Source: Siderastrea radians (lineage: Eukaryota; Cnidaria; Anthozoa; Scleractinia; Rhizangiidae). Taken from it: a stretch of DNA of 64,000 nt. The notes beneath the pieces were generated by a model. The model did no database searches. It was not told where the DNA came from and worked only from the letters and a program-made list of their open reading frames with translations. This document shows positions 21,368 to 33,300 of the stretch, in pieces (position 1 is the first letter of the stretch; every line of letters begins with the position of its first letter). The stretch lies in NCBI GenBank assembly GCA_964017195.1, contig OZ024898.1, positions 14,858,057 to 14,922,056 on the forward strand, in the 5' to 3' direction. Made by a program: the position numbers and the translations under genes.

Positions 21368-24300
21368 TTATAGCTCTGAGTCTGGTCTGGTCTCAAGACG
21401 TTTCTTAATTGCAGGTATATCCCGGACACGCTCGTACAGTCCGCGCAACAAAGCGAAGTCTTCCAGCTCTGAAGGATAACCATTGATCTTGTCTTTAGCG
21501 ATCCAGCTATTCATGAAGTTAAAAAAAGAAATATCTGCATAGCTTATCTGAAAAAAAGAGAAGTGATTAAATACAAAACGAAAGCGAAACCTGCAAAATT
21601 ACGTAGTTAGTACGACCGCAAGAGGGGGTGGGGTGGGGTGAGTGGAGGCCTCAAAACGCGTTCGAAACAAAGGGGATTTCATAGAAAATAACTGCATGAG
21701 CTCCGGTTTGGGCCAAAAATAAGTGGCCGTAACAACACGGTTGTTATATTAACGGGGTGGCCGCGGGTCAGGTTTCCACCGTTCACGTATATAAATTGAA
21801 ACTGTTAAAAAAAAAAAAAACAGGCAACTAAAAGGAGATCAATAATCAGAAAAAAATATATATCTCTGGTTAAAAACTTAAAGAAATGACAATCTTTCGG
21901 CTCTCTGAACTGCAGCATTCATCGGGTGAAATGATAAAAAGGCGGTAAAACGAGAACCTAAAATGCAAATGTGAGAATGATACAATAAAATAAAATTAAC
22001 TAAGAATTTTTGTTAAAATGAACGCTATATTGTCCTGGGAGTGGAAATGAATTATCGTCCGCATTAGGAGTTATCCTAGTATGCCACGATTCCAACAACT
22101 TTCTAACGCGATAATTGCCTTTGTCATCTCTTTCACTATCGCAGATGAGAACAGTGGCCAGATCTCATTCCTTGACACCCTAGTATCTCGCAAAAATGGA
22201 ATAATCTCTATCGATGCTTGTAGAAAACGCACACATACAGACAGATGCCTAGACTTGAACTCCCAACATGACAGAAAACATCAAGTGAGCGCCGCGCCCA
22301 ACACCATCAGAGGAAAAGATGAAGAAATTGATCGAGTTCACACGGCTTTAGAATTCAATGGCTATCCACCGAAATTTATTTATGATGTGCAGACAAGAGG
22401 ATCCCAATCCTCCGCAGAAGACATCCCCTGAGGAACTAGTGGCAATCAATGTTTTTTTAATTAGTTGATACGCCTGAGTCACGCAAGTCCTTCGCGTCTC
22501 TTCCATACATTAAAGGTATGATGTCTTTCAAAAAAAAACACGGTGTCACAGTTGTCAACAAGCCGTTGAAAACGCTACAAAAAGAGTTTCCTGCTCCAAG
22601 TGGATCCAACATATCTCTGTACATACAACCTAATGCTGTGCTCCATGGCATCGACCGTTCTAAATGGCATCGACTGTTGTGGTATATGGCATCGACCGTT
22701 TACGAAAGGGAAAACTGCGTCGGCGAAACAGGCAGATCCTTTGCTACCAAGAAAAAAAGAACTCATTAGGAACGTTAGACAGCGGCTAAAGCCCAAGTGG
22801 GGGAGGATACTCCGGATTTCAAGTGTCGGGGATAATCGAAGTATTTTTGGGGGGATGAAATTTTCGATTCCGGGATTTTTTTGGGTAGGGAAATTTGGCA
22901 AGTATTTTTATGAGTGGCTTGATTTAAGTAGGGATTTTTTGGGGTTTTCAAAATAATGTGAAGATTCGTGGTTATTTTAAAACACTGTTGTAACTTTGGG
23001 TGGCACACAAACGCCTTCCTTCAGGCCATCTTGCGTTACTCTTTCGTAGCGGAAGCATCCAGTTTTGTTTTTCAGTTACTGTTTAGACCTGTTTACCTCT
23101 ACTATAATACGTGCAGAGATTGTTTTCATCAATTTGCCCTAATTACCTAAGAATGATATTGGAATATATGCTGTGAAGAAAGCCACGACGGATGCATCAT
23201 AGTCCATAAAGCACGATTTCTTCTTATTATTATATTTTTTATAAAATGGTAAATAACTTAGTAGAGTTGTTCGTAATGTTTTTGCCCGGGGTGGTCTTGT
23301 TTAGAGTTGTCATTCATGTTGTTATTGTTGACACAGAAGATGTTCTTGGGTGCCTCTAATGTTGTTAGAGTGACTACCAGATAAGGAAAAGATAAATTCA
23401 GATGGTATGATGAATACAAACACAAACATTAAATTTCCTTTTTTTTTTTTTGTCTTATATCATTTTTATTAAATGATATGACGAAACCAAAAAAAATAAA
23501 GAAAAGGAATGTTTCTGTTTGTATTCATCATATCATTAAAATCCTTTCTGGAAATTTTCAAGGCTCTAAGATTCAGCATGGGATTTTTTGGGAGTTAATT
23601 TTTGGTCCAGGGATTTTTTGATTTTTGTTGGAAGCCCAAGGGATTTTTTTGGGTTTTGATTTTGCTCACATTCGATCATGCCCAACACTTGAAATCCGGT
23701 ACCCCCCTCCCCCACTGGGGGCTAAAAGACTCCAGAAATGCGAACCATGCATGGTCTCATGACCATGTCACTGACTTTGAAAACGCTTCCGTCATTGACA
23801 AAGGCAATCCATCGCGTCAGAAAGGTTTTGGAATCGTGGCAGACCACGATAACTCCCAAAGCGGACAATAATTCTTTTCCACTCCTAGGACAGTATAGCA
23901 TTCTTTTTAACAAAAATTCGTGGTTAATTTTATTCTATTTCCTCGCATTTGTATTTTAGATCTCGTTTTTACCGCCTTTTTTATCCTTCTACCGTTGAAT
24001 GCTGCAGTTCAGACAGCCGAAAAATCGTCACTTCTTTGAGTATTTTAACCAGAGAACGTTTTTTTTTTTTTAATATTAAATTTTGTTTCATCCTGGTTGC
24101 GGCTAGCCGGCGAACACAGCCGCCTCTCCGCGCTCCGGCCGCTTGCCGCGTTCGGAGGGGAGAGTCCCTCCCCTCCGACCGCGGCAAGCGGCCGGAGCGC
24201 GGAGAGGCGGCTGTATTCGCAGGCCAGGTTGCGGCCCTTCGATATTTTTACATATAAAAGAAAAGCGTCAAATAAGAAGCGGGATAGTTAGGACTCCTTG

Positions 24301-27300
24301 TTTCACGGTTATTTTCCTTCAGTGGCACTCCTAAAACCTTGAGTAGCGAGTTCAAAACATTACGGTTTCGCGCCCTATGAACTGCGTCGCCCGAAAAATG
24401 TTGGGTATCCACGATGCTGTGCACGCTCACAAAGCACGCCGCCACTTTCGGTTCTCTTTTACTTCAATTCCGAATATTCCCAAAAGGGATTTATAATTAT
24501 ATGGCTGTCCTTCCCGTCTGTGAAAAGACAATTGGAGTAATTGCTATTGTGGAAAGGTGCGAAAAATGCTCTCACTTTCGATTAATGCTGGCTGTAGAGG
24601 AAATGAAAATTGCTCAACCAGAAACATGCGAAAAATATTTCGTTTATTACAAAGAAAACTTCGAGCGACCGCCGCGTGGGAATACACTTAAGCTAACACC
24701 AGTCGTGTGGAAATCTACACAGACATCGATCATCTGCTGTTGTCTGTTTAAATTTTAATCTTATTTACGTGTTCGATTGATCGTTTGCTCGTTTTCCTAA
24801 TAGTTTATCTGTTTATTCTAATCCATTTAAAAAAATCTACGGACTTCACACGACATGTTCATACTGCTTCACGTTTATTTTAATTTCAGGTGTGAATTAT
24901 TTTTAACAATAGAGGTTAAACCGCGATGGCCTTCCTAATTACGGGCATTGTTCCTCGATGAAGAGGTCATTGATTCGAACACTGAGAGCAGAAACAATGG
25001 TTATGACATTGATATACACTCGGGACTTGAATGATTGACAGTTTCGCATCTTGTTACGCATGCCCTGTACGTTTTTTTGAAGCTAATTTGCATGTTCGAT
25101 CGACGTGTTTCATGGGGCGCAAAACCGTAATGCAGACATTTTTAAACCCGTTTCATTTTTTTTCCCGTTGATTGTTGTCCCATCCTACCATCCCGTCTTG
25201 ACCCCATTCACTGATTATGAAAACGGGAAATTACCTAATAGGGCTAGCTACATTTATAGAGTCTACGATTATCATTACGCTTGCAAATAATTCCTACCTT
25301 TTTGCCAACAAAGAATCCCTGTCCACCCTCGTTGGCTTCCAACACTTTTTGAAGATTCTTTAGAGCAACAGCACAGGTAACCCAAGCTCTAGGGGAGATA
25401 TATAGACCGTGTGACCTTTGTTCTGCGTTGTGTGAGTGTTGTAATACGAGCGTAACGGCGGCCGTTGCGTAACAGTGAAATTATAAGGATTTGTATGGGA
25501 AAAAACGATTCCGACTTTAATTTTTTAATGCGAACGTGTTTTTAATAAAAAAAACCCTACCTGAAGTCCTCTGTCTGTTGTTCTTTCTCCTATGTGGTTT
25601 TTGGAGCGATTTAGCGCGATTCCAGTGAGTTTTAGTTCTACTGCCTTTCTCTCTTTATATAAAGAGAGAAAGGCAGTAGAACTAAAACTCACTGGAATCG
25701 CGCTAAATCGCTCCAAAAACCACATAGGAGAAAGAACAACAGACAGAGGACTTCAGGTAGGGTTTTTTTTATTAAAAACACGTTCGCATTAAAAAATTAA
25801 AGTCGGAATCGTTTTTTCCCATACAAATCCTTATAATTTCACTGTTACGCAACGGCCGCCGTTACGCTCGTATTACAACACTCACACAACGCAGAACAAA
25901 GGTCACACGGTCTATATATCTCCCCTAGAGCTTGGGTTACCTGTGGCAACAGACAAAGACTCTTGAAATTCCTTAAGGAACTTTTCCTGCAAGATACATG
26001 GCATTCCTTACAATTATAAAAGCCAAGCAACACCTTTACACCCAACTTCTAATTGGGAAACATCCACAGGACGAGCAGCTTCAAAGCTAATTAATATTCA
26101 GATAAGCTCTCATTGGAACTGTTCATCTAAATAATTTCATTTAAAACCTAAAAAAGTAATAGAACCACCTTCAGCTGACGCGGCTCGGCCTCCAGGCGAT
26201 TTATCCCGACGCTAGCGAGAAAAAACCGCTGGTCCAGGGTACGGCTTCTGGGAATTCCTAGGAATTCATTCACTTAGAGGTTACAAGAACTTGTAATTCC
26301 TAGGAATTGCACAATTCTTACATGTACAGTAGATGCTTTTTACACAGGAATAGCTTTCACGTAAGCTGTATTGGTAAAGACAGGGTAAACATTAACTGAA
26401 CAAACTATGTTGATGGATTCGAAGCACCAAGTGTGCTTGAAGATCAGCTGATAACAATATTGCTCTTACAATGCATTTGTTACAATATCACATAATTCTC
26501 ATTGTACTACAGTTTGTACTATTTTTGTGTTAACCCCAAAAGCTCCAAGATTGACAGGTATGATCTCCTCATTGGTTCGATTATAGTTCTCATAATACTA
26601 GTTGGGAGAATTTGCTTAAACATTAACATACAATCATGTAACTAATTGCGGGGTCACAGTCAGATGTAGCAGTTAGTGTGTTGGACTCGGTGGTTCGAGG
26701 TCCAGTCCCTGCCAACATGTTGGCAAAAAACTTAACCCCACATTAGGTACCGAAGACATATTGCTGGGGGTAGCCCTGCGATGGACTAGCATCCCATCCA
26801 GGGGGAAGTAGCTATACTCCCAGCTGTTTCATGCTACAGAAGCTGGGATAAGCTCTGGCCATGTGGGCCTCCTTGGCTCGTGTGCGCCTTAACCTTTCAT
26901 CACTGTACTAATTCTGTTTTAACCCTATAAGCTCCAAGATTAACAGGTACAGTTCTCCTATTGTCATAATACTAGTTGAGAGAACTTGCTTGATCATTAA
27001 GATGCATGTAATTATTTTATCTTTTTCGCACATTTCAATTGAAGGGCCCGGTGGAAAAAGGGCGTAAGTGATGATTGCAGGTTGAAAATCTTAATTGCTG
27101 CAATTTAGCTGAACGTTGGCACACAGGCTGGTTTTCCTGTAAGGAACATTGTTGTGCAGTTATTTCTTGACCTGAGAGCTTCAATTTGAAGAATTAGCGT
27201 ATTACTTTTGCTTAAAACTGACACAAAGAAAACAACAGGACCGCGGATTCTAGGTTGAATTCCTTTGTTTTAGTTCAGGCAGAGAACAAAAGAAATCTTT

Positions 27301-30300
27301 CACGCATCACTTGAGCGAGTTCAGTTCAACAAAACTTTTCACGCAAAAGTAATACGCTAATTCTTCGAAGTTTAGATCTCAGGTCAAGAAATAAGTGCGC
27401 GACAGCGTTCCTCACATGAAAACCAGCCTGTGTGCCAATGTTCAGCTAAATAGGAGAAATTTCGAGTTTAACCTCAAATCATCACTTACGCAAAAGTAAT
27501 ACGCTAATTCTTCGAAGTTTAGATCTCAGGTCAAGAAATAAGTGCGCGACAGCGTTCCTCACATGAAAACCAGCCTGTGTGCCAATGTTCAGCTAAATAG
27601 GAGAAATTTCGAGTTTAACCTCAAATCATCACTTACGCCCTTTTTCCACCGGGCCCTTCAGTTATTTTTTATGAACTGTATGCTTGACGAAGTAGTGACT
27701 TACTGTAAAGAGAAATGAGATGCTTGCCTCTATAGGAGTTAAAGGGTTAAATTGAAGCCACACCCATCCCCCTCCCAGGAGTGTTAGTACCTACCTTAAG
27801 CACAGCATCACTTTCAAAGAGGTATTTCCTCCTTTCAGCCCTGATATCCATAACTGCATCCACAACCATGTCAGCAACAGCCTTGTCTAGGTTACCATCG
27901 GGCGACAGACCTAAAGAACAACACTGGTTCACTTGTGCAGGTAGCTTCAACAGGGATATACAATGTAGCTCACTTTGCAGACAATAACTTTATGGAAAGT
28001 CACATATCACATACAGCATACATGTAGCTCAGTCTTTTAAATTTCATGCCAAAATAACAACATTTGGCAAATCAAAACTTCCATCTACTGGTACAAGTTT
28101 CCATGCTTTACAAAATCGCAAATGGCTTAATCAGCATGGGGTTTCCATCATGCATAAAACAGCCACGCACATGTAGACCATGCAAACCCTATTGCTTATC
28201 TACAACCCAGGCAAATGTGCCCCCTTAATGGTTTATATATTTCTTAAGTTATAAGCATTCAGGTTTGGATTTAACTCTTACAGCCAGTTAGTACCCAACA
28301 TAAATTGGAATAAAGAATTTTTAGACACTAAAATGCCACAAGATGAGTCCACCTGGGCCGTTGACAAAACCGGGATCGGACCGGATCGGTCCGGATCGGA
28401 TCGGATCGGATCAGACTGACAAAACCCGGATCGGATCGGACCGGACTTACAAAACCTGGATCGGGTCAAATTCTATTAAACAAATCCATATCTACTTATT
28501 GAAAGTAGGCGCATTTCAAATTCCCATTAAAAAATGGTCAAGTGGTATCTCTGGATCAAGATGACGAAGAGAGATCAAGAAAGTGATTGCCATTGCACTG
28601 TTTTTGCTTTTTCCTTCTCCATTCTGTGGTTAAGACTGACTGTTTATTGTTATGCATTTAAACTACTTCGTTAAACGATCACGTTTTTTTTAGAGAGAGA
28701 GATCCAAGTGGAAAGACAAAGAGAAATAGAACCTAAAGTAACAATGATCGCATCTTTGCCGTCCTTTACTTGAAATTTTAGCTATTAATGAATCGACCTG
28801 TAAACTATCTGTCGATAAGGTTTTCTATCTCAAAGAAATTGATTAGAAATTGGTCATATGACTGAACGATTTACGCCCTTCCAAAAATAAGATTAGTAAG
28901 GACAAAAAATTTCAGTTTGAGACCCTGTTTTGTCATATAACAACTAATGAAATTTTGCATTTGAACTGTATCTTTGGTTTACGGTAAATCACATTTTTGA
29001 AATGAAACAGAAAAAGGTTAATTTATTCTTTTATACAATGTGGATGAATAGTTGTGTTCACTAGTACTGTAACGTCTTTGAAACTTTTTGCATGCAAAAG
29101 CTTGCAAAGCTAATATAATTTGATTAGACACTTTGATTGTGAATATGGAAATGAAACTATAATGCTTCTGAATGAACACGGCTGTCACTTGAAAAGAAAC
29201 TTCGAGTATACTGTCATTACTTGAAAGGGATTTTCCAGAAAACCTGGAACAAAATCAATAATCAAACCTACATTAATGTTAGAAAGCAAACGGATTGTTT
29301 TCTTATACAGTGATAGCTTGCATCGTTCAATAGGTCTAAAGTACCAGTAATTACTATTCTATACTTATTACCTTAGTAGGTCACTTTTTTTTTTCAGTTT
29401 TGATAAGGTGAAATAAAACCTTTTGCTCAAACTTGACACAATTTTCGTCATGCGGGCTTACCGCGAATACTAAACCATTGTGTGAATCAGGCTATCGTAA
29501 TTGTCGGCACAGATCTCAGTCATATTCCACCATTCTAGAATCTGGACAAAAAAACGAAAGCAGGTATCCTTGTCATACCGCCATTCTAGGAGCTTTATAA
29601 AGTTCCGTTTTATTACCCTCTGTGAGGTAGCTATGGTTACATTCTAAAAACCTTGTAATCATATGTACATGGTCCAAGTTCCAAGTAAAGAATGAGAAAC
29701 ACGCGAGCTATCTTGATATCATTGTTACTAAATGGTCAATTCAGTACTGACTTAATTGTACATACTCTGGTACACGCTATTGAAGTTTCCTCTTCATAAT
29801 GCAGTAGTTGAAGTAATGAAGCAGTTCACAGAATGCAAAACCATAAACAAAAAGTCTTCACGACAGAATGCAGAAGAAAAAGCAAAAACAGTGCAATGGC
29901 AATCACTTTCTTGATCTCTCTTCATCATCTTTAATGGGAATTTGAAATGCTTCTACTTTCAATGAGTGGATATGAGTTTCTTTAATAGAATTTGACCCGA
30001 TCCAGGTTTTGTCAGTCCGGACCAATCCGATCCAGGTTTTGTCAGTCCGGACCGATCCGATCCAGGTTTTGTCAGTCCGGTCCAATCCGATCCAGGTTTT
30101 GTCAGTCCGATCCGATCCGATCCAGTCCGGTCCGATCCTGATTTTGTCAACAGCCGTCCACCTGCACTGATATACAAATTATACTGTCAGTTACACAACA
30201 TATGTACATATTGTACAAATAACTTAAGTATTCAATTTACAAGTTATTTCAAATTTTGAAGTACAGCCAAGGCTCTCGTAAGTGACAACCAGGGGAACTC

Positions 30301-33300
30301 AGAAGAGTGGTCACAACTAGAGCTGGTTGCTTACGAGAAGGGGCTCTCGTAAGTGACCATGTGGTAAAACAATAGAGGGTGGTCGCTTAGGAGAGCTTTT
30401 AGCATAAAGCCTGCATAATTTGATGGTCGCTAATAATACTGTAGCAAAATTATTAAGTAATTTTTATTGCCTATTTCAGAAGAGGATCGCGTATATACAT
30501 GTACAAGTCAACGAACCGTTAGCCCTTATGCTATGTATTACTCCGAATTTGATTAAGAACTGAGTGCTTTTATTTAAGTGTCTACTGAGTGGTAGCTTAC
30601 GAGAACTTAGAAACAACGTAACAGACCAGTCGGTAATTCACAAAAGTGGTCGCAGTCACTTATGGGAGTGGTCGCTTACGAGAGCTTTTAATTACAGAGT
30701 TTAAGTGACGGTTCAAACAAGGTTTCACAATGTTGGTCATAACTGACTAGAGCTGGTCGCTTACGAGAGTGGTTGCAAGGAGAGCTTTGACTGTATTCTT
30801 ATAAGTTAGTCTTACGTGACTTATTTATCCACTTAACACTCTGTCTGACTATTTGTGTTTTACCACTGCATTTAATACCAAGTAATTACTGCACAGATTT
30901 AACTAGAACTTGTACTATCCCTTAATGTTAATTAATAGTTTATGCTTGCTGAAATATGCACAACAGAAGATATGCACAACCTCAACAACTTAGTTTGTGC
31001 TCTTCTCCTTTACAACGTAAAGCTTTGAATAGTTATTGAAATGACCCAGGAGTAATGTCACCCTAACCACACAAAAAGGTTATAAATTGTACAGTGTAAG
31101 AGATTATATTTATTATTACAGTAAGTCTCTCGATAGACATATATTGAAACACAAAACATGCACAAGGTTAACAAACAGTAAAATTATTTTCAGGATTACA
31201 TCGACAGCATACAGTGTATGTACGTATGTACCTACCAAATTCATTGGCCAGGTAACGCAAGATGGCCACCGACTGGCAGAGCACAATGGGCTTTGGACTG
31301 GTATCATCTTTTATTTCCAATAATGGCAATTGACCAAATGGGGCAATACCAGCTGAAACAGAAACAACAAGTTCAAACCCACCAGCAAAGTTAATTGGTA
31401 CTGATTAGGTGATGGTAGAGGTCAGCAAAGAAACAGAAAACTATAATGTACATAATTTGTAACCACCAACTATTTCATTTTGAGTGACTGTATAAACATT
31501 ACATTCAAAACAGAAACAAAGTTAATGCTACATAGGCTCTACAAGATATATAGGATATACAAGAAACCTGAAGCCCTTTCAGCTTGGAGACAAGATACAT
31601 CTAACAGAAATATACAGTTGTCATGTTTTTTCTCTAACTTACTCTGTACAAGACAACTGCAACTTACATTCTCTTCATTAAGTCATATTGCACTTCTAAT
31701 TTATTTGTTTGTATTTTGCCTTTAAATAGATGAGGAACCTGTATGTTTTCTGCACTGTCCCTATGGGTCGAGTCCCCCTTTGTCTCTCAATAATTGCAGC
31801 TAGGAGTCAAATTTAATGTATAAGCAAAACATGGATATGCAGTGTAGACAGTTAATTAAAGTGCTATTCCTCTCTGACCAAGTGTTTTATTTATCCTTTT
31901 TTGTTTTTTGTTCGAGCAGGACACAGTTTCTGAGCTAGGGTAGCAGCTGCTACTGGTGTATATATATATATGTACATGGCTTAACCCTTTTGCACCTAGA
32001 GTTGTCACCAGACAACATTTGGAGAAGTAGACAAAGAACCACTTGTGATGACATCAATTTCTACGACAGCAGATGGTTTCTATAACCAACTAACACGGGA
32101 GGATCAGAGCTTTCCAAACATGTGTCCATTTTGAATATCGACTAAATGCTGACATAGCTACTGGAAAAACACATGTTCAACTATTGGTGCAAAATTCGTG
32201 GTAAATTAGGCCATTACCCCCATAATTGATCAATGTCTCATTTCCAGGTTTTTAGAACGGTTAATACCAAACCTTTTCCAGCTGACAGAAAGGAAATAAC
32301 AAGTAGAAGATAGCAAGAAGAGAAAGAGAGAAAAAAAGGAAAGGAAAGAGAGGCAGGAGAAAAATGAAAATGTATCCGAAAAATAAACAACAAGTCCAAA
32401 TTTTGGCTTATGCACATGCTCTAAAGTAAAATTAATATTGGTCATTTCAACATAGAAACTAGTAGAAAACTTAGCTGAAATGTAAAAATTGCTTTTCTAG
32501 CAAAACGTAGTGCAATTTAGCAACACAGCATCCAAGAAAAACATTCAACGGTAAATATTATGGGTTTTCTGGAAAAAAGTATGCGTGAAAGGGTCAACCA
32601 AACAAAAGGTTTGTCATGCTACTGCCCTGTAGGTTTCCTAGTAACCTTCTCCCTAGGGTAACCTTGCCTCTCATATGAAATGAAACCAGGAAATACAAAG
32701 AGGAAGGTTTGGTACATTGTAACCTTTAATTTGGGAGTGTAAGTCTGTGGACTGTGGATTGCCCATTTTTATGATTTGGTGGATCCAATTTTCATTAATT
32801 TGAGGAAGGGGAAGGGGAAGGTTTGGTACATTGTAATCCTTCCACAACATAGAAGAGTCAAAGACCATGTGACATGAAGTCCTTGTGGGAGTGTAAGTCT
32901 GTGGACTGCCCATTTTTATGATTTGCTGGATCAAATGTTCCTGAATTTGGATTTCAGCCCTTCCCACTGGGAACAAGTTTTCGTATTTTTTAGGCAATTT
33001 TCGTTTTGATAGTTGCTGTACGAAACTTGCATACAGCAACATTAGGGATATGATTATGGTCTCCTTTATTTTACTTATTTACCATACTCATGTCGTTAGT
33101 CATCAATTACATGTATATATGGCTCAAAGGTACATGTACTGAGAGTACAAAAGGTGTGTGTGTGTGTGTGTGTGTGGGGGGGGGGGTCATCTACCCCTGG
33201 GGAATTTGACATTTTTGGGGGAAACCAAAGTCAAATTCGCTACCCCTGCACAACTAATAAATGTCAAATATCAGCCCCTGGAGTAATTTTTTCTCTGTAA

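Noticed and set aside
22081..22140. Start codon and first codons of the plus-strand frame at 22081
   Set aside because: This part is the reverse of the Penelope-like 3' end; true reverse-transcriptase coding begins only after about 22140.
23949..24334. Arg/Pro-rich open frames around the GC-rich hairpin
   Set aside because: They are produced by the high G+C of the hairpin, which suppresses stop codons on both strands.
25525..25792. Two identical 66-codon open frames on opposite strands
   Set aside because: They are mirror readings of the perfect palindrome and lie across a GST exon insertion.
26650..26760. Possible tRNA gene
   Set aside because: A- and B-box-like sequences are present, but no cloverleaf could be drawn and the unit continues into a SINE core.
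30000..30130. Regular 30-bp repeats that could suggest a CRISPR-like array
   Set aside because: No spacers of constant length, units are back to back, the host is eukaryotic, and the array forms the arm tip of a foldback element.
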